Source: Strongyloides papillosus (lineage: Eukaryota > Nematoda > Chromadorea > Rhabditida > Strongyloididae). From it: DNA of 64,000 bases. The stretch is from NCBI GenBank assembly GCA_005656395.1, contig SRSI01000030.1:1-64000 (forward strand). The letters are read 5' to 3'. How positions within the stretch are numbered: the first letter of the stretch is position 1; every line of letters begins with the position of its first letter. Below the pieces are notes generated by a model that was not told where the DNA came from, ran no database searches, and saw only the letters and a program-made list of their open reading frames with translations. The position numbers were made by a program, and so were the translations under genes. Positions 49,247 through 60,770 of the stretch are shown piece after piece.

Positions 49247-50332
49247 ATGACTGCTCCTGATGATTTATCAATTCTACCAGACTATTTATGGGTTAATATT
49301 TTCAAATACGTTGGTTGGAAGGATCTTGTTAATGTTAGACTTACATGTAAGAAATTTGATGTTATTGTCCACAACAAGGACCGTTATATGCAAAAAGCGA
49401 AATTATGCTTTCTCGATGTTAATTTTTTACCACATTTGAATTCCGAAGAGGAGATCAGAATTACGTATAAAATATGCAATGAAAGTTATGGACAGAATTG
49501 TGTTCATCATGACAGAGTTGGAAAGAAGTCGGTAAGTTTCTGTGTTAAAAAAATTATTCTTCAATAGTTCGTTGTTTTTTAGCTTTGTTATACGAATCTT
49601 GAGGACTATAGAAATTTCCTTAGAGGTTGTGATTATACAAAACTCTATCAATTATCTTTTGGCCTCTACAAAGATACAAATGCATTAAAACTCTTCAACG
49701 AATATTACACCCCTGGTGATGATCTTAAGTATGTTTTTCTTGAGGACTACTGTGATAGAGTTAGGAAGGATCCAATTGAGATATTAAATTTCATCTCCAA
49801 TATAAGAGATACCGAATATATGAATATAACATTGAATTTTGAGAATGGAAATTTGCCAAAAGATTTCAAGTTCCCTGCTATGCGATCATTAAAGAAGTTT
49901 TGTCTCTTTGAAAATAATGGAACCAACTTTGTTACTCCTGAAATGGCTATCCACCTCATCCACAACAGCAAAGATGGGTGTATTTTCAATTTACACTTAA
50001 ATAATGAAAATCTTTATGAAGATATTACTGAATCTCTCTTTAGAAGATGTCCATCACGTTATGCAAACGGTTGTAGATGCAGATCTTACACTCTCAGATT
50101 TTATAGAAGATCTCCATTCACAGATGCTGATAGAAGATTTTACGACAATCATTTCGTTAGAAACAATTATTTCCATCTCTACTATGCAGATGAGCAATTT
50201 TCACAGTACAATTTTGTTGGTTCCAAAGAGTGTTACAGATGCCATATGGATTATTATCAAAGTTACAACATTCGTTCAACTTTCACCTACTTATATGACT
50301 GTTGGAATGAAATTCTATTTCTCAGAAATTAA
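49247..50332 (+). CDS. F-box protein 2 (344 aa)
   Basis: Exons 49247-49531 and 49583-50332, phase-0 intron of 51 bp at the family position. The F-box reads ILPDYLWVNIFKYVGWKDLVNVRLTCKKF. The second exon aligns with F-box gene 3 (ILNFISNIRDTEYMNITLNF against VLEFIHKTRNTEYMSLVLNF). The C-terminus keeps the family knuckle as ECYRCHMDYY, with Tyr where His is usual. It probably recruits a substrate to SCF. Confidence 0.8.
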
Positions 50333-50750
50333 TAAAATATCTAAATTCTAGTCTTTAATTGTCTGTTGTTAATAAATTTATTTGTTTTGATATAATTATA
50401 GTATACTCAATAAAATTTAATTTAATTTCCCTTATCCTTTATATTATATCGAGTGTTCTCTTTTTTATCGAAGTGATGTAATATTGAATTGGTGAATCAA
50501 TATAATATATGATGTAAAGGTCACTATTGCTCATGAGAGAATTACCTTTTTTCTAGTGTCTTTATCAATGTACTATACATTTATACGATGGAAGCAATAG
50601 CGTTTTTAGATCTTTTTCAATATAATTTTTTTAATTGGTATTAACTGTACGATTTAAACCATAAGGTTAACAGATTATCACTAACCCTAGTGTATAATTT
50701 ATTTCATTTAATTATTTTATAAGTTTTTATATAACTAATTTTATGAGGTT
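50333..50750. other. Spacer between F-box genes 2 and 3
   Basis: AT-rich, nothing recognised beyond a possible poly(A) signal (AATAAA, about 50380). Confidence 0.4.
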
Positions 50751-51776
50751 ATGGAGCTTTTATCGCTACCTAAGCATCTTCAGCTTGATATCTTTAGCAA
50801 TGTTGACTGGAAAAGCATCATAAATGTGAAGTCAGTTTGTAAGGAACTAAATATTTTGATTGAACAAAATATCCAGCGTCTACAGAGACCAAAAATATAC
50901 TTTATGGATATTGATTATGGAAGACAGATTAATAGTTCAAGTGAAATCATTGTATCATATGCAATCTGCAGGGATGAACAAGAAAATGGTACGAATTACA
51001 ATTTCAGGAGAGAGACAAAAAAGGTTAGTTCCCTTTTAATCTTTTAAAACTATATTAATTTTTAGATTTTTTTCTCAAACTTGAATAGTTACGAAGATTT
51101 TCTCAGGAAAAATGATTTTTCGAGATTGAATCAACTTTGCTTTGATATTGATAAGAATACAGAAGTCGTTAGATTGTTTAACAACTACTTTAATGGAGGA
51201 GAACACCTCAAAGATGTAAATTTCTACGATTATGGTGGTGAAGAAAGAAGAGATGCTAATGATGTATTGGAATTCATACATAAGACAAGAAATACCGAAT
51301 ACATGAGCTTGGTACTAAATTTTCCTAATCAAGAAATGCCAAAAAACTTTGTATTTCCCGTAATGAACTCTCTCAATCGGTTGTATATTGAAGAAAAAAA
51401 TGGAACAAAATTCATGACTAAAGAAATAATGAGGGGTATAATCAATAATAGTGGTGATAATTTTGCTCTTGCTATCTCATTCCAAGATGAAGGTATTTAC
51501 TCAGATGTTGCAGGGTATTTCATTCGCAAAGTATCTACATCAATGGACAATAAATGTATAGGTGAATCATCAACTCCACGTGTGATATTTTATGTAACGA
51601 AACCTTTGTCTTTTGGTGATGTACGATTTTTTAGAAGTCTATTTGAAAGGTATTATTTTATTTTTAATCATACTTTTTTTTCAAGTACAGAACATGAATT
51701 TACTGGTCATAAAGAATGCCATTGGTGTGGGAGTTATCATGCTGTTAAGTTTTATTTTGATTCTTTTTTCGATTAA
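50751..51776 (+). CDS. F-box protein 3 (327 aa)
   Basis: Exons 50751-51023 and 51066-51776, a 42-bp phase-0 intron. The F-box reads LLSLPKHLQLDIFSNVDWKSIINVKSVCKEL. The body is most like F-box protein 2, and the C-terminal motif is ECHWCGSYHA (CX2CX3H). Third and last plus-strand copy. Confidence 0.8.
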
Positions 51777-52005
51777 TTTTTAACATAAATAATTAGTATT
51801 ATTTTTTTATCAAAGTATAATTGTTTTATCTTTTTTTGATATAGTTTTTTACCAACTTATTTTGATATTGTTAGAAATGAATAAAAATTTAAAAAGAATG
51901 ATTAATTTCTAAGCAGAAATGAATATTATCGCTTTTTATTCAGATTTTGAATAAATTTAACAACATTTAATCACCAAAAAGCAGTGTTTCTTTACCTTTT
52001 CACAA

Positions 52006-53187
52006 ATGAGACTTTTTCATATACTCAAATTATCAATTGTACTCCAAATATTAACGTTATTAGGGAGTATCTCGGGAGCAAACGAGAATAGTTATGTAAC
52101 TGTATTTGAATCTGTAGAATCATTAACACGGAAAGGTAGTTATTACTATCAATATATTAAAAATGAAGAAAGTAACAAAGAATTTGATTTAAAATGTCTA
52201 CCTTCAAAAGATAGTGGAGTGGGTCCATTAGCTCGTTCAAAATACAATATATCACACATACCTGCATCTGGTGGATTAAAAGAGAATATATTTAAGGTTA
52301 GATTTTCAAGTGATAGTATGGAGAATGGTTTCGGCAAATATAAATGTATAAAACTTGATGACAAGACGGAAGGTGAATTAGTCTTCTATTTACCTAGTCC
52401 TTCATATAAGCTAAACTTTAAGAAAGTAAATATTAGCTCAGAGATAAAACCTGATTGCACACGTTCATATATGTTTGCAAATTTGATAAAAGTAACTGCT
52501 AATATCAAAGTAATTGAAGGAAATCTTACCAATTCGGGGGATCATTCATTTACAAATTTCGGTCTATCAAATGGTATTTTTAGCAGTAATGATAATAGAG
52601 TCTTCTTTGACAAGCGAATATATGATACAGCTGACGTGACAATAAAATGTATATATGAATTAATATTTGGCAAAGACAATGCTACGTTTGAAACCAGCCA
52701 AATATTCACATATACGAAAGCAAATGATACTTCTAGTTCTCACACTATTCAAAAAAAGTTTCAAGAAACTGTTACTAATGTTGAGAAAACATCACCAATA
52801 CCAATTATAATAGCTTTCGTAGTTATTGTCATCGCACTTATCGTAACCGCTATTGTGATTGCAGTTATAGTAAGAGTAAAGAAAAGAAGAAGAAGAAGAC
52901 GTCAGCTTGAAGAAAGTGCATTGTCTGCAGCACAGTCGGGATCATCCAGTCAATATTCCTCCTCAAGTACCGCAGGATCATCCTCTTATACATCAAAATC
53001 CAACCAAAAAAAAGGATCAAAAACGGGATCAAAAACAGGATCGAAGACGGGATCAATGACAGAATCAAGATCAGGGTCAAAATCTGGATCAAAATCTGGA
53101 GCAGATCCAAATGCTCGTCAACCCGTAAGAACATTCCAATCATTTGATGGATCATTAAGTGGTACCTCACCAAATAATAAAAAATAA
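52006..53187 (+). CDS. Type I membrane protein with Ser/Gly/Thr/Lys repeats (393 aa), unknown
   Basis: One exon from ATG at 52006. A signal peptide (IVLQILTLLGSISGA) precedes an extracellular part of about 240 residues with four cysteines (two CxxL/CIKL-like, then PDCTRS and IKCIYE) and several N-glycosylation sequons. One membrane helix follows (IIIAFVVIVIALIVTAIVIAV), then a strong basic stop-transfer run (KKRRRRRR) and a cytoplasmic tail with Ser-rich blocks and KTGS/KSGS repeats (nt about 53010-53100). The domain layout suggests a cell-surface receptor or adhesion protein; no family recognised. It sits at the symmetry centre of the accessory block. Confidence 0.7.
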   Translation: MRLFHILKLSIVLQILTLLGSISGANENSYVTVFESVESLTRKGSYYYQYIKNEESNKEFDLKCLPSKDSGVGPLARSKYNISHIPASGGLKENIFKVRFSSDSMENGFGKYKCIKLDDKTEGELVFYLPSPSYKLNFKKVNISSEIKPDCTRSYMFANLIKVTANIKVIEGNLTNSGDHSFTNFGLSNGIFSSNDNRVFFDKRIYDTADVTIKCIYELIFGKDNATFETSQIFTYTKANDTSSSHTIQKKFQETVTNVEKTSPIPIIIAFVVIVIALIVTAIVIAVIVRVKKRRRRRRQLEESALSAAQSGSSSQYSSSSTAGSSSYTSKSNQKKGSKTGSKTGSKTGSMTESRSGSKSGSKSGADPNARQPVRTFQSFDGSLSGTSPNNKK

Positions 53188-53464
53188 AGATAAAAACAAT
53201 TGATGCAATCTTTGGTAATGCTTCATAACTGAAAGTAGTTAAATTATAGAAATATTATCAATAAATAAATTGATATTAAATATAACCTATTATCTTTCCA
53301 TTTATTGTACAATGTTTTTTATCTTTAATTATAGCAATAAAAATATAGGTATTCAATTTTATTTTATTAATTTAAATAGTAACAAAAAAAGGAAATATTA
53401 AATTGAAAAATTAATTATTAGAAATATAAAGATATTTAAATATTTAGAAATAAAATCGAGCTTG
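53188..53464. repeat. Downstream block of minus-strand F-box unit 1
   Basis: ATGCTTCATAACTGAAAGTAG, then ATTATCAATAAATTAATTGATATT-like and CAATGTTTTTTATC, recurs at about 54785-55030, 56345-56580 and 57895-58130. It marks one edge of the tandem unit. Confidence 0.6.
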
Positions 53465-54454
53465 TTAAAGTATATGAATATGGAATGCTCTAAAAGATTT
53501 TTCATAGAGAATAAAATTTTTATGTTGTGTACCACATCTTGGGCAATTGATAAAATTGAGAATATAATATCTTTCATGATTGTCTTCTACGACTAAATCG
53601 TTTCCAAATTTTATTTTATCAAACAGTTTTCTATAAAATTCCTTCTCCAAATTATCAAATTTATCAGATCCAAAGAAACATAATTTAAACTGCTTACCAT
53701 CGCATCTATTTTTAATATTTAAAAATCCAAGATCGCAAAGATGGTTCGTAATATGAATGAAAATGGGCTCAGTAGTATCACTTGAAGCACTTTGATATTC
53801 TAACATTGGATCACCAGTGATAATATCCATTATAACTTTCTTTATAACTAAATGTGAGCCACCTCTTTCAAAAAGACCCATTTTTCTAAGGGACTCCTTT
53901 CTAAGAACTTTACCGGTATAAGGTATTCCAAGCTTTTTAGTGCTCGATATTGAAACATTCAGACGTGTGGAGAAAAGTGTTCCATTTGACAATGAAATAG
54001 TAAAATCATATCTAGAAATGATTCCAATAATGAAACTACTATCATATACCATTATGACTCCACCATTCTCGATATCAAGGAGAATAAGCTCCTTGATTTT
54101 AGTCAAGTCTCTATCCTTTAAAAAGTTTTCATACTCGGAATCATTGCTGAATTCAACCTAAAAATAAATTTTTTACTCATTATTTCATAATATTTAAAAT
54201 AAACTCACATGTTTTAGACCTCCATGCGTCAATAAATTTTCAGTGCGCTTAAAATCATAGTCAGCACCCAATATTTTGTTATCACCATAACATACTTTTA
54301 GACAATCAATTTTTGGTCTATCTAACTTTTCTATATTACTAACAACTGTGAGGTAGAAGTTTTTACAAACAAGCTTAAGGTTGTTAGAATCCTTCCAATG
54401 TAATTTTTTAAAAATTTGGAGCTTGAAATCTTCTGGTAAGCTAATGAAATCCAT
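53465..54454 (-). CDS. F-box protein 4 (312 aa)
   Basis: Exons 54454-54209 and 54157-53465 on the minus strand, 51-bp phase-0 intron. F-box: ISLPEDFKLQIFKKLHWKDSNNLKLVCKNFY, then the family segment (RPKIDCLKVCYGDNKILGADY). Mid-region motif PYTGKVLRKESLRKMGLFERGGSHLVIKK is shared with all minus-strand copies. C-terminal knuckle: CPRCGTQHKNFI. The start chosen is the ATG before DFISLPED; an upstream in-frame ATG (54481) would add a hydrophobic leader-like stretch not needed by the family. Confidence 0.8.
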
Positions 54455-54599
54455 AGTTGGATTCTGAAATGACATAAACAAAGATTAGTATACTTTTTTA
54501 AATTTATCTTTACTACAATCAAAAAAAGACCATAATAAAAGGAGAATTGGAATAAAGATGAAAAGATTTCAACATAAAATCGTTGTAATACAAAATTAC

Positions 54600-54780
54600 A
54601 ATATTTTAAACATTGTCTTAACACCATACATTCTCATCAAGATACAGTCTGATTGACATTACAATAACTACTTGAATATTTTTTCTAGTGGAAATTCCTT
54701 GGCAAATTGGAGCTTACCAAAGTCACTAGAATTGGAATCTTGAATACTCTATACTAGTGTTTTCTTAAGGACACGTCTGA
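54600..54780 (-). pseudogene. NADAR gene remnant 1 (C-terminal fragment)
   Basis: It aligns with the 3' end of the NADAR gene at about 61753-61910: ACATTCTCATCAAGATA, ACATTACAATAACTACTTG, CTAGTGGAAATTCC, CAAAGTCACTAGAATTGGAA each match a block there in the same order. The reading frame is broken. It lies just upstream of F-box gene 4. Confidence 0.7.
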
Positions 54781-55031
54781 AAATTTCCAATGCTTTATAA
54801 TTAAAAGTAGTTGAATTATAAATATATTATCAACAAATTAATTGATATTATTATAACACATTATCTTTCAATTTTTTGCAGAATGTTTTTTATCTTAAGT
54901 TATACAATAAAAATACAAATATTAGATTTTATTTGAATCTAGAAACTAGCAAAAAAGAGGAGAAATAAAATTGATATATTAATTATTAAACTTGTAAAAT
55001 AAATTACACATCACAGACAAAATTAAATTTG

Positions 55032-56010
55032 TTAACTTATGCCAATAAATATATTTTTTTGATAGTCTATAAAATTCGTGTGTTTTCTACTACACTTTGA
55101 ACAGTTCAAAGAAACCAGGCGGGGATAGTCTGTAATATCTAAATCTTTCACTGAATTAATGCTCAATTTTATTTTATCATACAATTCTCTATAAAAATTT
55201 TCCTCCAATACACCAGATTCACCTTCCCAATCGATTCCGAGTATAAATCCCTCAGTACCGCATCTATTCTTAAAATCAAGAAAGCTAAGTTCACAGAGTT
55301 GATCCGCAATTTGAATGGAAATATGTCTACTAGAAGCAGTTAAAATGTTTCCATACTCCAACATGGGATCACCAGTAATGTTGTCTATTGCAATTTTCTT
55401 TATAATTAAATGTGATCCATCTTTTTCAAAAAGACCAAATTTTCTAAGAGACTCCTTTCTAAGAAGATTACCATTATAAGGTATTCTAAGTTCATAAAAC
55501 CTGGAAATCATAATTTGAAGAATTTTTGATGTTCTATTTGACAAAGAGATGGAATAATGAGGAAAAAGACGAATGTTCCCATTAAAGAGCCTATTATTCT
55601 TTACATCTATTATTTCACCACTTATGACATTTTCAAAAACAAGTCTTTTGAGTTCCGTGAAATCTTTGTCCTTTAAAAAGATTTCATACTCACGGTCATC
55701 ATTAAAATTAATCTTAAATCAAATTTTTTATTCATTTCTTTCTTAAAGTTAAAAATAAACTTACATTATGTGGAACCATATGTCCTTCAATAATTTCAAA
55801 GTACATTGGACTATAGTCAGCTCCAAATATTTTATTTTCATCATAAAAAATTTTTAAATATTCTACTTTTGGTCTGTCCAATTTTTCTATATTTTTTACA
55901 ACCGTTAAGTAGAACTTTCTGCAGACAAGCTTAAGATTATTTAAATCCCTCCAATTTAATTTTTTTAAAATTGGAAGCTTAAATTGATCCGGCAAACTAA
56001 CGAAATCCAT
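55032..56010 (-). CDS. F-box protein 5 (308 aa)
   Basis: Exons 56010-55765 and 55712-55032, 52-bp phase-0 intron. F-box: VSLPDQFKLPILKKLNWRDLNNLKLVCRKFY. Exon 2 starts INFNDDREYEIFLKDKDFTELK, almost the same as copies 6 and 8. The C-terminal motif is NCSKCSRKHTNFI. Probably an SCF substrate adaptor. Confidence 0.8.
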
Positions 56011-56149
56011 AGTGTGCTTCTGAAATAACATAAAAAATATTAATACAGTTTTTAAATTTAACATTTATTAGAATAAAAAAAGACTACAATTAAAGAAATG
56101 GGATAACTTTAAAAAGACATCAGAATATAATCGCTACAAGAAAAAAAAA

Positions 56150-56345
56150 TTTTATTGAAATCAATTAATTTAATACTATTCATTCTTTTGAAGATGTTTT
56201 TTAACCAACATAACAACGACGCCTTGAATGTTTTTCCAATAGAGATTCTTGGAAAAAGAAAGTTGAAGGTTACCAAAGTCATTAATAATTGGAATCTTGA
56301 CTACTCTATTACTGTTTTCTTAAGGCCACATTTGAAGACTTCAGT
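56150..56345 (-). pseudogene. NADAR gene remnant 2
   Basis: The 3'-end blocks of the NADAR gene recur: GAAGATGTTTTTTAACCAACAT, GCCTTGAATGTTTTTCCAATAGAGATTC-like, GTTGAAGGTTACCAAAGTC and ATTAATAATTGGAATCTTG. Relative to the intact gene the frame is broken. It sits upstream of F-box gene 5. Confidence 0.7.
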
Positions 56346-56583
56346 GTTTCATAAATAAAAGACTTGAATTATAAAAATATTATCAATAAATTAATTGTTA
56401 TTCTATAACGCATTATCTTTCAATTTTTTTGTACAATGTTTTCTATCCTAAAAAATAGCAATAGAAATACAAATATTAGATTTTATTTGAATCAAGAAAC
56501 TATTAAAAAAGAGGAGAATTAAATTTGATCTATTAATTATTAAACTTATGAAATATATTACACAACTATAAATAAAATTAAAT

Positions 56584-57580
56584 TTAATAAATTAATCCAA
56601 TACAGATCTCATTTGTTGATTTTTTATGATGTATGATATGTCTATGCTTGCCATTACATTGTGAACAATTCATTGAGCTTCTAATTGAATAACTTTCATC
56701 ACTGTCTTTAATCCTTAAATTGTTATCAAACTTTATTTTCTCAGAAAATTCTCTATAAAACTCTTGCTCCGAACGAGTAAAGTCACCTATCCCATCAAAG
56801 ACAATTAGAAACTTCTCACGCTTGCATATATTCTCAAGACTAAAAAATCCAAGATCATAGAGATGTTTCATAATTTGAGAGAAAATAAGTCTATTTGTAT
56901 CAACTGATATTTTTTCGTACTTCAACATTGGATTACGAGTAAAGATATCCATTGTAACTTTCCTTATAAACAAACGTGGTCCATCTTTTTCAAAAAGACC
57001 AAATTTTCTAAGAGATTCCTTTCGAAGAAGACTACCATTATAAGGTATTCTAAGTTCACAAGACCTTAAAATTGCAACACTAATTTTAAGAATTTTTGAC
57101 GTTCTATTTGACAAAGAGATGGAATAACAAGGAAAAAGAATATTGTTCCCAAAAATGAGACAAGCTTCCTTTACATGTAATCTTTCACCACTCGTGACAT
57201 TTTTAAAAGTAAGTCTTTTGAGTTCCGTGAAATCTTTGTCTTTTAAAAAGATGTCGTACTCATGGTCATCATTAAAATCAATCTTAAATTAAAATTTTTA
57301 TTCATTTCTTTCTTAAAGTTAAAAATAAACTTACATGATGTAGAACTCTATCTCTCAAATTAATTTCGGAGTGCTTTGATTTATAGTCAACACGAAGTAT
57401 CTCATTTTCAGCATAATAAATTTTTAGATACTCTACTTTTGGCCTATCCAATTCCTCTATATTTCTTACAACTGTGAGATAGAGATCCCTACAGACAAGT
57501 TTTAAATTATTTAAATTACTCCATTGTAATTCCTTTAAAATTTGGACCTTTAATTCATCTGGTAAACTAATTAAATCCAT
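56584..57580 (-). CDS. F-box protein 6 (314 aa)
   Basis: Exons 57580-57335 and 57282-56584, 52-bp phase-0 intron; I checked that exon 2 is open throughout. F-box: ISLPDELKVQILKELQWSNLNNLKLVCRDLY. Mid-region PYNGSLLRKESLRKFGLFEKDG. C-terminal CSQCNGKHRHII retains CX2CX3H. Very close to copy 5 over the first half of exon 2. Confidence 0.8.
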
Positions 57581-57699
57581 AGTGCTCTTCTGAAATAACA
57601 TAAACAAATATCAATACAGTATTTTAAATTTATCTTTATTAAAATAAAAAAAGGATTACAACAAAAAAAATATTATAACTTTAAAAAGACATCAAAACA

Positions 57700-57895
57700 T
57701 AATCGTTACAAGAAAAAATACAAAATCACTTTAATACCATTCATTCTCTCTCAGATATTGTCTAACATTACAATAAAACCCTAGATATTTCTTCAAATAG
57801 ATATTCTTTGTAAACGTTGAAGGTTATCAAAATCATTAGTAATCAGACTCTTGAGTACTCTATTAATGTTTTCTTAAGGACACCTCTGAAAATTT
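57700..57895 (-). pseudogene. NADAR gene remnant 3
   Basis: ATACCATTCATTCTCTC, AGATATTGTCTAACATTACAAT and GTAAACGTTGAAGGTTATC (plus strand) match the NADAR gene at 61757-61850 closely; it is the best preserved of the short remnants. Upstream of F-box gene 6. Confidence 0.75.
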
Positions 57896-58129
57896 CCAAT
57901 GCTTCATAAAAAAAGTAGTTAAACTATAAAGATATTATAAATTAATTGATATTATTACAACAAACTATCTTTCCGTCTGTTGGTCAAGGTTTTTAGCTTT
58001 AATTATAACAATAAAAAAAAGTATTATTCTAATCTAGAAATTAGTAAAAAAGAGGAAAAATACAATTGATATATAATTTTTACTAAACTTATAAAATATA
58101 TTGCTTATATACAGACAAAATTAAATTTG

Positions 58130-59110
58130 CTAATATAAATCAATATTGAGACATTTTCGAGATTCGTTAAAGAATATAAAATTACCATGTGAATTACCAC
58201 ATTTTGAACACTTCGTAGAAATGAATGAGGGATAACTTTGGAAATCAATATCTTTTACTGAACTATCGTTAAATTTTATTTTATCATACAATTCTCTGTA
58301 AAACTCTTCCTCAAGTACTTCAGATTCACCACTCCAATAGATGCAGAAACTAAGCATCTCATTTTTGCATCTATTCTCAAGATTAAAAAGCCCAAGCTCA
58401 CAGAGTTGATATGTAATTTGAATGGAAATAGGTCTATTAGTGTCAGTTGAAGTATTTCCATACTCCAACATGGGACCACCAGTGATAATATCCATTATAA
58501 TTTTTTTTATAACTAAGCGATGACCATCTCTTTCAAAAAGACCCATTTTTCTAAGAGATTCTTTTCTAAAAATATTACCATTATAAGGTATTCTAAGTCT
58601 ATTACAGCTAGAAATTGTAATTTTGAGAGGCTCCGACGTTCTATCCGATAGAGAGACATCAATACGATAACCATTAGTAGTGTAGGTATCCTCTACAGTT
58701 ATGACCGCACTATTTGTGACGTCTTCAAAAATAAGTTTTTCTATCTTCGTGAAATCTTTATGTTTTATAAAGATTTCACACTCATACTCATCACTAAATT
58801 CAGTCTTAAAAAATTTTTTTATCCACATATTTCTTAAAATTAAAAATAAACTTACATGAAGTACAACTCTATCTCTCAAATTAATTCTGGAGTGCCTTGA
58901 TTTATAGTCGACTCCAAGTATCTTATTTTCAGAATAGTAGATTTTTAGATATCCTACATCTGGTCTATTTGGTCTATCCAACTTTTCTATATTATCTACA
59001 ACTGTGAAATATAGATCTTTGCATACAAGTTTAAGATTTTTTAAGTCCTTCCAGTATAATTTTTTGAGAATTTGAAGCTTTAACTCCTTCGGCAAACTAA
59101 TTAAATCCAT
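58130..59110 (-). CDS. F-box protein 7 (309 aa; stop-free intron)
   Basis: Exons 59110-58856 and 58804-58130. The 51-bp intron is a multiple of three and lacks stops, so the unspliced frame is also open; its position and GTAAGTTTA donor match the other copies, so splicing is expected. F-box: ISLPKELKLQILKKLYWKDLKNLKLVCKDLY. A three-residue duplication (RPNRPD) distinguishes it. C-terminal motif CSKCGNSHGNFI. Confidence 0.8.
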   Translation of the reverse strand: MDLISLPKELKLQILKKLYWKDLKNLKLVCKDLYFTVVDNIEKLDRPNRPDVGYLKIYYSENKILGVDYKSRHSRINLRDRVVLHVSLFLILRNMWIKKFFKTEFSDEYECEIFIKHKDFTKIEKLIFEDVTNSAVITVEDTYTTNGYRIDVSLSDRTSEPLKITISSCNRLRIPYNGNIFRKESLRKMGLFERDGHRLVIKKIIMDIITGGPMLEYGNTSTDTNRPISIQITYQLCELGLFNLENRCKNEMLSFCIYWSGESEVLEEEFYRELYDKIKFNDSSVKDIDFQSYPSFISTKCSKCGNSHGNFIFFNESRKCLNIDLY

Positions 59111-59264
59111 CTTAAATTTCTGAAATAATATAAACAAATATAAATACGCTGCTTTAAATTTATTTTATTAGGATACAAAAAGATTACAATAAAAAAATAA
59201 TTGGAATTAAAGAAAGATATTTCAACATAATACCGTTGTAAATACAAATTATAATATTTCACAT

Positions 59265-59930
59265 TGCTATTTAACACAATTAATTCTCTTCAAGATGTCA
59301 ACTAAGAAAAAGATCAGTGAGATATTTGTTATTTTTCTGAGTGGAATTAACGGATAAAGTTGAAAGTTGCCAAAATCATTGGTGATTGGAATTTTGAATT
59401 ACCATGTTAATTTACGTTGAAGCAATTTATGGGGATCTTTAATACTTCTACATGCGTTGTAATTATCCTCATCATGAACATGTAAGATTGATTTATCTTC
59501 GTCATCCTTTATTAATTTATAAAGACCAAGATATTGATAAATTTTCGGGGAGTAGGTTAAAATAAAATCTCAATAATTTTTCTCGCCTCCATTTTATAAC
59601 ATCAGCCTTTGTCTTGTTATGCTTAACAAAGCATATTTTGACATGATTACATTTAATGGATGCTCTTGGCCTTTTTAAAAAGAAATTGAAAAACATTTGT
59701 TTATGTAGATGTTGTAATTTATGACATTGGTATCCTCCATTAATGAAACAAAAGTATATATCATGGTATTTTAGTTTTCTTACATTAAAGAAAGATGAAC
59801 AGATATTTGAAGCTTCCTCAATACAAATGTCAGTTGAAGATTCAATTTTTATGTTTATAGTTTTGTTACATCCTGGAATAGATAATTCATTTAAGTTTGC
59901 ACCGTCTTCTTTATCCTAACGGTTGTTGTG
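59265..59930 (-). pseudogene. NADAR gene remnant 4 (long)
   Basis: The longest remnant. In the same order as the intact gene it shows counterparts of its 3' end, the GCATCATAATTATCCTC segment (here GCGTTGTAATTATCCTC, about 59454), the TTGTCTCCATCTTATAACATCA segment (here CTCGCCTCCATTTTATAACATCAG, about 59582) and the CTGTCTTTTTATGTTGAGCAAGGCA-like segment. Gaps and stops break the frame. It shows that the ancestral unit carried most of the NADAR domain, not just its end. Confidence 0.75.
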
Positions 59931-60312
59931 TGTGACTTTTCTTTGGTTAAATGACTTCAGTAGTGAGCACATTGCTTTAGAAATCATTTTTTTATAGTAT
60001 CAAATCTTCTTTTGATTGTTGTGGTTAAAAATGGTGGTACAGTAATAACGGGTAAATTTTAGTTTGAACCTTCAGCTTTAAATAGCTAAATGAATCATTT
60101 AGTTTACTAAATATAGGTATCTTTGTAATGTATAACGTTAAATAATCATATTCAAAAGAGTTTGTGGCACTTGAAGGTTTTCTTTGCGACAGTCTTTTTT
60201 TATTTTTGGACAGATTTTTTATTTATTAAGCTGTAGTGGTAAAATAAGCAACTAATTGATAAAATAATTGATGTGTTATAATCAATTGAAATAGTTGATA
60301 TCACATATGAGC

Positions 60313-60505
60313 ATAAAAAAAAGCTTATCCCATGGATTTCATTTACAGAACATAATTAATAACTTTTGGTTATATTAAGCGTAGTACTACACTAGCCCTA
60401 TTGGGTTATTATGTATTTACCCCATTGAAAATATAGGTAAATACACAGTATCCCAATAAGGCCAGTGTAGTTTACCTTATATTTGAGATAGGCTTATTTT
60501 TTAAC
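60313..60505. repeat. Imperfect palindrome / foldback element (about 190 bp)
   Basis: ACTACACTAGCCCTATTGGG (60386) faces CCCAATAAGGCCAGTGTAGT (ending 60471), followed inward by TATTTACC against GGTAAATA. Outside them AAAAAAAAGCTTATCC (about 60317) faces GATAGGCTTATTTTTT (about 60487). The arms are nearly complementary, so the segment can form a long hairpin. It resembles a small inverted-repeat element (MITE-like); no target duplication was identified. Confidence 0.6.
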
Positions 60506-60659
60506 TTAAAGTAATTTTTAAAATTTACCAAATTCTTCGAAAATTTTATTAAATACAATAGATACATATATACAAAAAAATATGGTAAAACCACATATAC
60601 AATAAATACAATACATACATATATTATACACAATTAAATACATTTAAAAAAGATAAAAA

Positions 60660-60770
60660 ATATTTCAAATTAAGTTGTTGTGTCAGAAGGAGTGGATTCA
60701 GTAGTATAAATTGAAGTATTTTAGAATTTCTTCACTGGATCACAAGTAAGAATATCCATAGCAATTTTTT
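60660..60770 (-). pseudogene. F-box gene fragment
   Basis: The plus strand here resembles the middle of the F-box genes: a TTGAAGTATTTTAGAATTTC stretch, then GGATCACAAGTAAGAATATCCAT, comparable with GGACCACCAGTGATAATATCCAT in F-box gene 7. It lies just beyond the stop of F-box gene 8, so that locus looks like a junction of two copies. Confidence 0.5.

Noticed and set aside
52865..53173. Hydrophobic minus-strand frame opposite the membrane protein tail
   Set aside because: Shadow of the Ser/Gly/Lys repeats.
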